64,000 bases of DNA, from the NCBI RefSeq assembly GCF_031157275.1, contig NZ_JAVIFW010000007.1, forward strand, positions 62,001 through 126,000, read 5' to 3'. This DNA is from Streptomyces sp. LHD-70. Its GTDB lineage: Bacteria > Actinomycetota > Actinomycetes > Streptomycetales > Streptomycetaceae. The notes beneath the pieces were generated by a model. That model saw nothing but the letters and a program-made list of their open reading frames with translations. It was not told where the DNA came from and made no database searches. A program made the position numbers and the translations under genes. Every line of letters begins with the position of its first letter. The first letter of the stretch is position 1. Positions 46,399 to 54,332 of the stretch are shown in pieces.

Positions 46399-47375
46399 GC
46401 GCCACTGCCTCCCTCCCGGTGGACGCGGCCGCGGAGCGGTGGCACGGCCGGGACGACGGTCCCGGGGACGCCCACCTGCGCTGGCACCACGTCGTCACTG
46501 CGGACTCCGGTGGGCCCGGCCCGTGGGACGCGGCGTTCGTCGGCTTCCGCAGCGACGAGGGCGTACGGCGCAACAAGGGGCGGCAGGGCGCGGCGAACGG
46601 TCCGCGCGAGCTGCGGGCCGCCCTCGCGTCGATGGCGCTCCCGGCCCCGCTGACCGCGCTCGACGCCGGTGACGTCGAAGTCGCCGACGGAGACCTGGAG
46701 TCGGGCCACCGGCGCCTCGGTGAGGCCGTCACCGCGCTGCTCGACAGCGGCTCCCCGGTGATCGTCCTCGGCGGCGGTCACGAGGTGGCGTACGGCACGT
46801 ATCTGGGCCTGCGCGACTGCGGCGTAGTGCGGTCGGGCGGACGGCTCGCCGTGCTGAACCTGGACGCGCACTTCGACCTGCGCGACGACGTCCGCCCCAG
46901 CTCCGGCACGCCGTTCCTGCAGATGGCGCGGGGCGAGGAGGAGCTCGGGCGGCGGCTGAACTACCAGGTCCTCGGCGTGAGTCAGCCGAGCAACACGGAG
47001 CATCTGTTCCGTACGGCGGACGCGCTCGGCGTACGGTATCTGGCGGACACGGAGTGCGGGCTGCTCGACGTGGCCAAGGTGGACGCGTTCACCGACGCGT
47101 TCGTCGACGGCGGTGACGTGCTGCACCTGAGCATCGACCTCGACGTGCTGCCCGCCGCGGTCGCGCCCGGCGTCAGCGCCCCGGCCGCGCACGGTGTGCA
47201 GATGGAGATCGTCGAGCGGGTCTGCGCCCGGATCGCGGCGAGCGGCAAGCCGCTGGTCGTGGACGTGGCGGAGCTCAACCCCGACCTCGACGTCGACCAC
47301 CGCACGGCCCGCGCGGGCGCCCGTCTCGTCCACCGCATCCTGACGACACGTCACGCGGCAGTCGGGAAGGCCTGA
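46395..47375 (+). CDS. hutG: Formimidoylglutamase, arginase/agmatinase fold
   Basis: A 326-residue binuclear manganese hydrolase expected to split N-formimidoyl-L-glutamate into glutamate and formamide. The metal ligands appear in [22 protein letters not shown] and [12 protein letters not shown] at 46395 overlaps hutU (GTGA), so the pair is translationally coupled, supporting formimidoylglutamase over agmatinase. The enzyme that would supply its substrate, imidazolonepropionase HutI, is not in the window. Confidence 0.88.
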   Translation: MSATASLPVDAAAERWHGRDDGPGDAHLRWHHVVTADSGGPGPWDAAFVGFRSDEGVRRNKGRQGAANGPRELRAALASMALPAPLTALDAGDVEVADGDLESGHRRLGEAVTALLDSGSPVIVLGGGHEVAYGTYLGLRDCGVVRSGGRLAVLNLDAHFDLRDDVRPSSGTPFLQMARGEEELGRRLNYQVLGVSQPSNTEHLFRTADALGVRYLADTECGLLDVAKVDAFTDAFVDGGDVLHLSIDLDVLPAAVAPGVSAPAAHGVQMEIVERVCARIAASGKPLVVDVAELNPDLDVDHRTARAGARLVHRILTTRHAAVGKA

Positions 47376-47391
47376 CAGGCCCTCACGATCC

Positions 47392-47435
47392 GGTCGCCGG
47401 GCCGCGCAGCAGAGGACAGCCGCGGCCCGGCGACC
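47392..47435. terminator. Terminator of the hutU-hutG operon
   Basis: Perfect 15-bp arms, GGTCGCCGGGCCGCG (47392-47406) and CGCGGCCCGGCGACC (47421-47435), with a 14-base loop, beginning 17 bases after the hutG stop. Confidence 0.9.
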
Positions 47436-47690
47436 GCACCAACCTCCCTCGGCTTCCTCCCGCTGCCCGGGTGTCCCTCACACACACGGGCTACCGGGGC
47501 CGGGCGTGTGCGGCGCCCGGCCCCGGCCGTATGACCAGCGGGTTCGGTCGGCGGCACGGACGGGTGCCGCCCGTTCGGCGGTCCGTATCGAGGTGCTGAC
47601 GCATGCACCGGCCACGTTCCATGAGAGCGCGGCGCGGTCAGGCAGCCGACGGATCCGGAACGACGGCCCGCGCCGGGAAGTGGGTTCCCC
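47436..47690. other. Non-coding region before a surface-protein gene
   Basis: The gap between hutG and the gene at 47691 is about 315 bp. After the terminator I see no gene and no clear palindrome; the promoter of the downstream gene must lie here. Confidence 0.5.
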
Positions 47691-48194
47691 ATGCGTCCTG
47701 CACATCTGCTCGGCTCCCTCGCCCTCTCCTCCCTCGCCGTCGTCGGCGTGGCGGGGGCGGCCGTCGCGGAGCCGGAGCCGTCCCTGTCGATCACGCCGAG
47801 CCCGGCCCGACCGGGCGCGTCGGTCGTGGTCTCCGTCTCCGGCGGCTGCACGGCCTCCTCCGCGACCGCCACGTCCGACGCGTTCACCAGCAGCGTCCCG
47901 CTCTCCAGCGGCTCCGGCGGCTTCTACACCGGCAACGCCACCATCAAGCGGAACGCCCGCCCCGGCAGCCACACCGTCGACGTCGCCTGCCCCGGCAGCG
48001 GCACGTCCACCTACTCGATCACCGTCGCCGGCGCGTCCGCCTCTCCCTCACCGGCCCCGGGCGTACGCGGCGGAATCGGCGGTGCGCAGGACGGCACCAC
48101 CGGCACGGACATCGCGATCGGCGTCGGCCTGGTCGCACTCGCCGGGGCCGGAACGGTCGCGGTCCTCCGCCACCGCGCCCGCGCCCGCGCCTGA
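47691..48194 (+). CDS. Secreted, C-terminally membrane-anchored protein, unknown function
   Basis: A 167-residue surface protein. A Sec signal (LGSLALSSLAVVGVAGAAVA) ends near residue 26; a small Ig-like domain rich in Ser/Thr follows, with two cysteines (GGCTASS and VACPGSG) likely joined by a disulfide. A Pro/Ser/Gly stretch leads to one C-terminal helix (DIAIGVGLVALAGAGTVAVL) and a basic tail RHRARARA. This layout suits a protein held at the outer membrane face; there is no LPxTG sortase motif. Confidence 0.72.
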   Translation: MRPAHLLGSLALSSLAVVGVAGAAVAEPEPSLSITPSPARPGASVVVSVSGGCTASSATATSDAFTSSVPLSSGSGGFYTGNATIKRNARPGSHTVDVACPGSGTSTYSITVAGASASPSPAPGVRGGIGGAQDGTTGTDIAIGVGLVALAGAGTVAVLRHRARARA

Positions 48195-48605
48195 GGGCGG
48201 GCGTCGGTCCCGCGCAAACCCGTTGCAACGTTGCGGGGGGGGGTGGACTGGCCCGCATGGTGACGAGCCCCACCCGGTGCGGTGAGTGGGGGGTCCCCCC
48301 GGCCGGAGGCTGGGGGGAGGGTGCCAGGCGTCGCGGACCCGCATAGATCGGGTTCTGGATGTCGAAGAGCCTTATGCGAGCTGTGGAGCCACACCCGGCT
48401 CGTGGTGGACGTGGCGCCGGGGCGGGGCAGCGGCTTCTCCCTCGAAGCGCCCGAAGGGGTGCGTTTCCTGATCCGTTCCCCTGCCGTCGGAACGTAGACC
48501 CGTGTCGTTTTGATCTTGCAGGCCCGGTGAGCGCCTAGCCTCTCCTCCCGTGCCGCACTCTGGTGAACTCCCCTGTCAACTGGGACAGTTGAGGGCTGTT
48601 GCGGC
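48195..48605. other. 411-bp non-coding region with a GC hairpin
   Basis: No gene is supported. CCCCCC (48295-48300) and GGGGGG (48312-48317) can form a stem with an 11-base loop, inside a sequence of the kind often repeated between Streptomyces genes. Near the right end, GTCAACTGGGACAGTTGA (48573-48590) is a partial inverted repeat that may belong to the next promoter. Confidence 0.5.
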
Positions 48606-49964
48606 TTGATGGCGGTCAAGGGCGGGCGGCTCGCGGCGTGTCGGGGCGGCCCCGGAGGCATCAGGGGGTCTGCGGTGCTGCGCACGGCGTGGGTCGGACG
48701 GTCACAGCGGATCAGAAGCTCTCTCGGCGGGGCGCGGCGCAGAGCCGTGGTCACCGTCCTCACCTGTGCCGCCCTGGTCGGCGCGGGCCTCGCCGGGGCC
48801 GCGCCCGCCGGGGCGGCGGCATCCGGAGGAGGAGGCGACGGCCCGGTCGTACGGGTCGCCTCCGGCGTCGAGTACCGCTCCTTCACCGTTCCGGCCACCT
48901 ACGGCCCGGCCCGCGCGCATCTGGTCACGGTGGACCTGCGCGACCCGCGTGTCCGGCTCGGCCTGCTGCACCCCGGCGCGGTCGCGGCCCGCCGCACGGT
49001 CTCCGCGATGGCCGACACGGCGGGCGCGGTGGCCGCGGTGAACGGGGACTTCTTCAACATCAGCGAGGCACAGCACCCGGGCGTCGAGGCGACCGGCGCC
49101 GCCGTCGGTCCTGCCGTGGCGGACGGGCGGCAGCTGAAGGCGGCCGTGCCGGACGGCCAGCGCTTCGGCCCCGCCCTGCCGCCGGGTACGCACACCCCGG
49201 ACGTGTTCGGCGTCGGCCTGGACCGGCGCGCCCGCATCGGCCGCCTCGACCTGCACGGCACGGTCCACACCGAGCAGGGCAGGCTGCCGCTCGGCGGGCT
49301 CAACCAGTACGCCCTGCCGGTCGGTTCGGTCGGCGCGTTCACCGCCGACTGGGGCGCGATGTCCCGGCTCCGCTCGGTCTGCGGTACGGACACGGACCGG
49401 GCCGCGCCGTGCAGTACGGACACGTACGAGGTGACGGTCCGTGCCGGGCGTGTCGTCGCCGCCGCCGACACGCCGGGCGCCGGGCCCGTGGGCGCGCACG
49501 AGACGGTCCTGGTCGGCCGCGAGTCGGGTGCGCAGCAGCTGCGGAAGCTGGCGGTGGGCGAGCGGGTCCACGTACGGCATCGGCTGGTCGCGGAGGGCTC
49601 GCGGAGTCCGTTCCGGTTCGCGGTGGGCGGTTATCCCGTGCTGCGGGACGGGCGGCCGCTGGCGGGGCTCGACACGCTGACGTCGGCCGTGCGCTCGGCC
49701 GTGGGGGCCTCGGACGACGGGCGCCGGCTGTATCTGCTCGCCCTGGACGGCGCGCCGGACTTCCGTACGGGGTTGACGATCGCCGAAGTGGCCGCGCTGA
49801 TGCGGGAGTTGGGTGCACGGGACGCGTTCAGCCTGGACGGCGGCGGCTCCTCGACCCTCGCGTCCCGCGACCCGGGCGCACCGACGGTGACCGTACGCAA
49901 CCATCCGAGCGGCGGGATGGAGCGGGCGGTGCCGAACGGGATCGGGGTGTTCGTAGGGGGGTGA
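48606..49964 (+). CDS. Secreted phosphodiester glycosidase-family protein (NAGPA domain)
   Basis: A protein of up to 452 residues. A long basic N-terminal segment precedes a signal peptide (VVTVLTCAALVGAGLAG, cleaved near AAA); the true start may be the GTG at 48675. The mature part is a NAGPA-type domain: AVAAVNGDFFNIS near 142-154 and the C-terminal DAFSLDGGGSSTLASR, the characteristic end of phosphodiester glycosidases that act on N-acetylglucosamine phosphodiesters in polymers. It probably trims a cell-surface or matrix polysaccharide. It ends in an 11-bp tandem repeat. Confidence 0.8.
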   Translation: MMAVKGGRLAACRGGPGGIRGSAVLRTAWVGRSQRIRSSLGGARRRAVVTVLTCAALVGAGLAGAAPAGAAASGGGGDGPVVRVASGVEYRSFTVPATYGPARAHLVTVDLRDPRVRLGLLHPGAVAARRTVSAMADTAGAVAAVNGDFFNISEAQHPGVEATGAAVGPAVADGRQLKAAVPDGQRFGPALPPGTHTPDVFGVGLDRRARIGRLDLHGTVHTEQGRLPLGGLNQYALPVGSVGAFTADWGAMSRLRSVCGTDTDRAAPCSTDTYEVTVRAGRVVAAADTPGAGPVGAHETVLVGRESGAQQLRKLAVGERVHVRHRLVAEGSRSPFRFAVGGYPVLRDGRPLAGLDTLTSAVRSAVGASDDGRRLYLLALDGAPDFRTGLTIAEVAALMRELGARDAFSLDGGGSSTLASRDPGAPTVTVRNHPSGGMERAVPNGIGVFVGG

Positions 49965-50000
49965 GTAGGGGGTGAGTAGGGGGTGAGCACGGGGTGAGTA
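49956..50000. repeat. 11-bp tandem repeat at the end of a gene
   Basis: About four copies of GGGGGTGAGTA, the last two slightly changed, span the stop codon of the glycosidase gene and fill the gap to the convergent TetR gene. No stem forms easily; it resembles the octamer array at 27319 in position between convergent genes. Confidence 0.75.
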
Positions 50001-50008
50001 TGGGTGGG

Positions 50009-50617
50009 TCAGCCCTGCGGAGGGTCCATGAGCGGGCGCAGCGAGCCGAGCAGGGAGCCGACGCAGATCTCCCGCAACTCCTCCTGACTGAACGCGGGTT
50101 GCTCCTGTCCGAGCCATTCGACGCAGAGGACCCGGACGAAGACCAGCCAGCTCATGACGACGGCTCCGACGGCCTCGCGGGGCGCGTCGCCGAGGGTGCC
50201 GCCGTCGAGCAGCCGCTCGCACATCACGTCCAGCTCGTCAGCCATCATCGCCTGGATGGTCTCGTCGCCCGCGAGGATCCGGTTGGCGGCGAGGACCGCG
50301 TGCCGGTTGGCCGTGAAGTAGTCGAAGTGCGCGTCGAGTCCGTCCCTCAGCTGCTGTTCCAGGCCGGCCGAGGGGTCGAGCCGGACGGTGTCGATCAGGC
50401 GGTCCGTGGCCTGCCGGTAGACGGCCGTGAACAGGTCCCGTTTGTTCGGGAAGTAGCGGTAGAGCAGGGCGCGGGAGACACCGGCGCGGGCGGCGACCTG
50501 GTCCATCCGGACCTCGTCGTAGGGCTGCTCGGCGAACAACTCGGCGCCGATGGCGCGGAGTTGGGCACGCCGGTCGGCGGGGGTGAGGCGCTGGCGCCGG
50601 TTCGGTGTCACGCACAC
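50009..50617 (-). CDS. TetR-family regulator
   Basis: A 202-residue repressor. The N-terminal HTH covers about 15-62 (EVRMDQVAARAGVSRALLYR, then YFPNKRDLF); the rest is a helical ligand domain (DETIQAMMADELDVMCERLL). The GTG at 50617 follows no strong ribosome site. It is divergent from the DUF4345-like membrane protein gene, and two matching operator sites lie between them, so it very likely controls both. Confidence 0.88.
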   Translation of the reverse strand: MCVTPNRRQRLTPADRRAQLRAIGAELFAEQPYDEVRMDQVAARAGVSRALLYRYFPNKRDLFTAVYRQATDRLIDTVRLDPSAGLEQQLRDGLDAHFDYFTANRHAVLAANRILAGDETIQAMMADELDVMCERLLDGGTLGDAPREAVGAVVMSWLVFVRVLCVEWLGQEQPAFSQEELREICVGSLLGSLRPLMDPPQG

Positions 50618-50624
50618 AGCTTAC

Positions 50625-50681
50625 TTGACACATGTCTACCAACACCCTTCACTGATGCTTGTTGGACACGTGTCCACCAAC
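50625..50681. promoter_or_regulatory. Twin TetR operators
   Basis: TTGACACATGTCTACCAAC (50625-50643) and TTGGACACGTGTCCACCAAC (50662-50681) are two copies of one site; the second has the perfect core GGACACGTGTCC and the first the near-perfect GACACATGTCT. They fill the 101-bp gap between the TetR gene and the divergent membrane-protein gene, covering both promoter regions. Confidence 0.75.
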
Positions 50682-50718
50682 GTGTGTGTCGCCCACGCCG
50701 AGAGGTAGGTAGGCCGTC

Positions 50719-51156
50719 ATGACGAAGGCCCGTTGGCTCAAGTGGCTCTGTCTGGCGATGGCTTACAACTGCATGGCCATCGGGATCTACCACGTGGTCC
50801 TCGGCGTCGCGTCCGTGCCGGGTGCGGAGTCGGCGGGGGCCACGGTGGACAGCCGGGAGCGGTTCTACAACGCGATCTTCTTCGGGTTCGGGCTCACCTG
50901 GCTCTGGGTTGCCCGGCGGTCCCCGATCCCGGCGAACCTGGTGCGCGCGCTGACCGCCGTGTTCCTCCTCGGCGGCATCGGGCGGGTCCTGTCCGTCGCG
51001 GTGCACGGCATGCCGCACTGGTTCCAGATCCCGCTGACGGCCCTCGAACTCGGCCTGCCACTGGTGTACTTCTGGCTCGCGTCCGCCGACGAACGCGCCG
51101 CAGCGTCCCGTACGGGAGCGTCCTACGGGGATGTGGCGGCGGCCCGCACACCCTGA
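50719..51156 (+). CDS. Small membrane protein, DUF4345-like
   Basis: A 145-residue integral membrane protein with about four predicted helices: near 7-27 (LKWLCLAMAYNCMAIGIYHV), 48-64 (FYNAIFFGFGLTWLW), 72-95 and 100-120. The pattern fits the DUF4345 family, whose biochemical role is unknown. It is directly controlled, by inference, by the divergent TetR protein through the twin sites, so its substrate or stress signal may be hydrophobic. Confidence 0.7.
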   Translation: MTKARWLKWLCLAMAYNCMAIGIYHVVLGVASVPGAESAGATVDSRERFYNAIFFGFGLTWLWVARRSPIPANLVRALTAVFLLGGIGRVLSVAVHGMPHWFQIPLTALELGLPLVYFWLASADERAAASRTGASYGDVAAARTP

Positions 51157-51173
51157 ACAGCGCGGCCGCCCCC

Positions 51174-52001
51174 TCACTCGCGCCGGCGAACGCGCGCCAG
51201 CATCCGCCGCTGTACGCGCCTGCCCCGCGCGACAAGGAGCGGCAGCGCGCGCAGACCGAGGGCCGGGAACGCGTCGGCCAGGCGTACTTGGAGTCCGCGC
51301 CGCACGGGCAGCGCGGTCACCGGACGGGGCCGGTCGAGTACCTTCCGCACCGCCGCGGCCACTTCCTCCGGCTGCAGGAGCGTGCCGGAGAAGGAGAGGG
51401 CGGAGGCGGGGTCGGCGAGCTTGTCGTGCAGCATCGGCGTCCAGATCCCGTCCGGGCAGACGCAGGAGATCGTGATCCCCTTGATCCCGGCGAGGCGCAG
51501 ATCGGCGAGTGTGCTGAGGCTGAAGCCGATCGCCGCGTGCTTGGAAGCCGCGTACACGGCCTCGCCCGGCACCGCCGTCAGGCCCGCGAGCGACACGATG
51601 GTGACGATGTGTCCGCCCGTGTCGCGCATCGCCTCGATCGCGGCGACCGTGCCGTTGATCGTGCCGAGCGCGTTGACGTCGAGCATCAGCCGGTGCACGT
51701 CGGACGGCTGGGTCCAGGCGGGCCCGGTCATGAGCACGCCCGCGTTGTTCACCCACACGTCGAGCCGTCCGACCTCCGCCACGATGCGGTCGCGGGCCTC
51801 GGCGACCTGGACCTCGTCGCGTACGTCCACGCCCGCCCACAGGACGTCGGGGCCGAGCCGGGTGGCCGTGTCACGGGCGGCGGCCTCGTCGAGGTCGGTG
51901 ACGAGCACGCGGTGTCCGCGCTCGACGAGCAGGGCCGCGATCAGCCGCCCGAGCCCGCGGCCCGCTCCGGTGACGACCGCTCCCGCGGGGGCCCCGCTCA
52001 C
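51174..52001 (-). CDS. Short-chain dehydrogenase/reductase
   Basis: A 275-residue SDR enzyme with cofactor motif TGAGRGLGRLIA near the N-terminus, NNAGVLMTG, and catalytic YAASKHAA. An acidic residue after the second strand (TDLDEA) suggests NAD preference. The basic C-terminal tail (ARGRRVQRRML) is unusual. GTG at 52001 overlaps the stop of the MBL gene by three bases (GTGA), so both are one operon. Substrate unknown; alcohols or hydroxy-lipids are plausible given the AraC-type neighbour. Confidence 0.85.
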   Translation of the reverse strand: MSGAPAGAVVTGAGRGLGRLIAALLVERGHRVLVTDLDEAAARDTATRLGPDVLWAGVDVRDEVQVAEARDRIVAEVGRLDVWVNNAGVLMTGPAWTQPSDVHRLMLDVNALGTINGTVAAIEAMRDTGGHIVTIVSLAGLTAVPGEAVYAASKHAAIGFSLSTLADLRLAGIKGITISCVCPDGIWTPMLHDKLADPASALSFSGTLLQPEEVAAAVRKVLDRPRPVTALPVRRGLQVRLADAFPALGLRALPLLVARGRRVQRRMLARVRRRE

Positions 52002-53179
52002 CGCCGGCCGCTCGTGATCTCGCCGTACGCGATGCCGCCGTGCACGTACGTGGGCACCACCGGCCAGAGCCGCTTCCACGGGGCCAGCTCCGTCGAGGGC
52101 AGGATCTGCAGCCAGCGGGGGTCGCGCCGGCAGGGGTCGGCGAGGGTCTTCTCCTTGACCATCGAGTCGTACTGGTCGAGGGAGTCCTCAAGGGTGTTCG
52201 CGTTGGGGCAGATCTCGCGGCCGAACCGCTGGTGGTACTTGCGTACGCCCGGGATCTTCGACAGTTCCGGCTGCCAGTTGTCCAGGGAGATGCCGTTCTC
52301 CGAGGAGACCCAGACGCCGTCCGGCGTGTTGATCACCAGGGAGTGGTTGCCGTCGGTGTGGCCGGGTGTCCACAACAGGGCGATGCCGGGGCCGAGTTCG
52401 ATGTCGCCGTCGAACGTCACGAACTTCTCCGGGTCCACGCCGCCGAGACCGCCCTCGACGTACCAGGCCCACTGCATCGGGTGCAGCGAGCGCAGCGTGT
52501 CCAGCTCGCGGCTGTGCACGAGCAGCTTCGCGTCGCCGAACAGCGGCCGGCGCGGCGCGCTCTCGCCCTCGATCACCTCGGTGGAGCCGAGGATCATCCG
52601 CGGGTCCTGGACGTGCAGGTGGTCGAAGGTGCAGAAGTCGATGTCCGCGGCGGTCAGGCCGACCTTCGCGAGGACGTCGGCGGGCTCGTGGTAGTAGCGC
52701 AGGACGGTCTTCTCGATCAGGTGGCCGGCCGGCACCTTGTCCATGAGCCTGCGCAGGTTCCGGTAGAACGGCGCCTCCGCGGAGCCGTCCGGGACCGTGG
52801 GCTCGAACGCCAGCGTGCGCGGGGTGCCGTTCCAGTCGTCGTACTGGACGACGATCATGCGGTTGATCATCGAGATCAGCGGCAGCGTCGGCACCGACAC
52901 CGCGCCGTGGAAGGCGTAGTCGACCGGGTACGGCGCCGCCGCGATGTCCACCGACCGCACGGCGCGGACCTGGCCCTGCGCCTTGAACCGCTCCTTGTAC
53001 GCCGCCGCCGCCTCGCGCACCGCCACCAGTCGCTCGCCGCGCGGCCACACGTCGTGGACGCCGTCGAACTCGGGGACCGGGCGGGCGCCGATCGCGGTGA
53101 GATCCGGTGTTGCGAGATCGGGTGCTGTGAGATCCGGTGCTGTGAGATCCGGTGTCGGTCGCTCTGTCTGATGCGCCAT
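51998..53179 (-). CDS. MBL-fold metallohydrolase, family unknown
   Basis: A 393-residue metallo-beta-lactamase-fold protein. Metal ligands are recognisable as DHLHVQD near 196-202 and TPGHTDGNHSL near 275-285. The first motif reads H-x-H-x-x-D rather than the usual HxHxDH, so metal use may differ. The N-terminal 25 residues contain PDLTA-type repeats coded by a 15-bp tandem repeat (53099-53158). ATG at 53179 follows GGAAGGA. It is coupled to the SDR gene and lies downstream of an AraC gene in the same direction. Confidence 0.78.
   Translation of the reverse strand: MAHQTERPTPDLTAPDLTAPDLATPDLTAIGARPVPEFDGVHDVWPRGERLVAVREAAAAYKERFKAQGQVRAVRSVDIAAAPYPVDYAFHGAVSVPTLPLISMINRMIVVQYDDWNGTPRTLAFEPTVPDGSAEAPFYRNLRRLMDKVPAGHLIEKTVLRYYHEPADVLAKVGLTAADIDFCTFDHLHVQDPRMILGSTEVIEGESAPRRPLFGDAKLLVHSRELDTLRSLHPMQWAWYVEGGLGGVDPEKFVTFDGDIELGPGIALLWTPGHTDGNHSLVINTPDGVWVSSENGISLDNWQPELSKIPGVRKYHQRFGREICPNANTLEDSLDQYDSMVKEKTLADPCRRDPRWLQILPSTELAPWKRLWPVVPTYVHGGIAYGEITSGRR
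53099..53158. repeat. 15-bp in-frame tandem repeat, four units
   Basis: Four units of GAGATCCGGTGCTGT and close variants (53099-53113, 53114-53128, 53129-53143, 53144-53158). On the coding strand they encode PDLTA and variants near the N-terminus of the MBL protein. Triplet length keeps the frame if copy number changes. Confidence 0.9.
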
Positions 53180-53280
53180 GGGGGTCCTTCCTCCGTGCGG
53201 GCGTTCGCGCCCCCTCAGAGTGCCGCCGCGCCGCAGCCGGAACTTGTTCCAGTACGACAAAGTTCTGCCGGTACGGTCCC

Positions 53281-54297
53281 TCAGCCGGTGCCTGCCGTTC
53301 GGCGCAGTGCACGCGGGCTGCACCCGAACCAGCGCCGCACGGCGTGGCTCAGCGTGGACTGCTCGGCGAATCCGACCTGTGCCGCGACCTGGCCCATCGG
53401 GAGGTCGGTCGTCGTGATGTACCGGTGGGCCGCGTCGCGCCGCACCTCGTCGAGGACCGCCTCGAACGAGGTCCCTTCGGCCGCGAGCTGCCGCTGGAGC
53501 GTCCGCGGGTGCACGGTCAGCAGGCGCGCCACTCCGGCGACCGCCGGCGTACCGGTGCCCAGACTTCCTGCGAGGGCACGCCGGACATGGGTGGACACCT
53601 TGCGTGCGGGGTCGGGGTAGTTGCCGACGAGGTGGTCGACCGCGAGTCGCCGGATCGCGTCGTCGGCGGTGGCGAACTGCGTGTCGAGGAGCCGCCGTTC
53701 CACCCGGAGGGCGGCGGCGGGCCGGCCGAACTTCACGTCGGCCCCGAAGTAGGCGAGGTAGCGGCCGACCGGCGAGAGAGGCTGGTGCGGAATCTCCACG
53801 GACTGCAGCCCCTCGATACTGCCGACCAGCATCACCGCGATCCGGTGGAACAGCCCGAGCCCCAGCTCCATCGCCTGGGGGGAGTACGCCGACTCGTCCA
53901 GGTCCTTCCGGTAGGTGAGGGCCACGACGCCGCGCCGCCCCCAGGGGTCGTCCTCCACGCCGATGCTCAGGGCCGGACTGTGCACGAACATGTACCGCGA
54001 CGCGAGGGTGAGCGCCTCGGCGACCGTCGACGACGCCTCGATCACCACCGCCAGCGGACCCAGGATCGACAGGTCCTGGGCCTCAGCGAGGCGCAGCCCG
54101 AGGTCGGGGCAGCCCAACTCGTCCGCCGCCGCGTCCAGCACGAGGTCGTTGGCGGTGATGGGGATGAGCCCCTCGTCCGACTCCAGGGCGGCGCGCGCGA
54201 TCCCGAAGCGGGCGAGCAGCCGGTCCGCGTCGCCGCCCAGCTCCTCGACGAGGGGCACAAAGCCGCGCAGGCTCGCGGCGCGGATCATCATGGCCAT
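53281..54297 (-). CDS. AraC-family regulator with arabinose-binding-like N-terminal domain
   Basis: A 338-residue regulator. About 20-200 is the helical effector domain (PF12625 type; VEELGGDADRLLARFGI, LYRKDL-like core). The C-terminal AraC DNA-binding pair is clear: GVARLLTVHPRTLQRQLAAE near 258-277 and QVAAQVGFAEQSTLSHAVRR with the SPRALR ending. Relatives of this type often control fatty acid, alcohol or amine catabolism. It reads toward the MBL-SDR operon with a 101-bp gap, and is the best candidate for its regulator. ATG at 54297. Confidence 0.87.
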   Translation of the reverse strand: MAMMIRAASLRGFVPLVEELGGDADRLLARFGIARAALESDEGLIPITANDLVLDAAADELGCPDLGLRLAEAQDLSILGPLAVVIEASSTVAEALTLASRYMFVHSPALSIGVEDDPWGRRGVVALTYRKDLDESAYSPQAMELGLGLFHRIAVMLVGSIEGLQSVEIPHQPLSPVGRYLAYFGADVKFGRPAAALRVERRLLDTQFATADDAIRRLAVDHLVGNYPDPARKVSTHVRRALAGSLGTGTPAVAGVARLLTVHPRTLQRQLAAEGTSFEAVLDEVRRDAAHRYITTTDLPMGQVAAQVGFAEQSTLSHAVRRWFGCSPRALRRTAGTG

Positions 54298-54332
54298 GAG
54301 CGCAGGCTAGGCCCTGTCTCCCCGAGGGGCAG

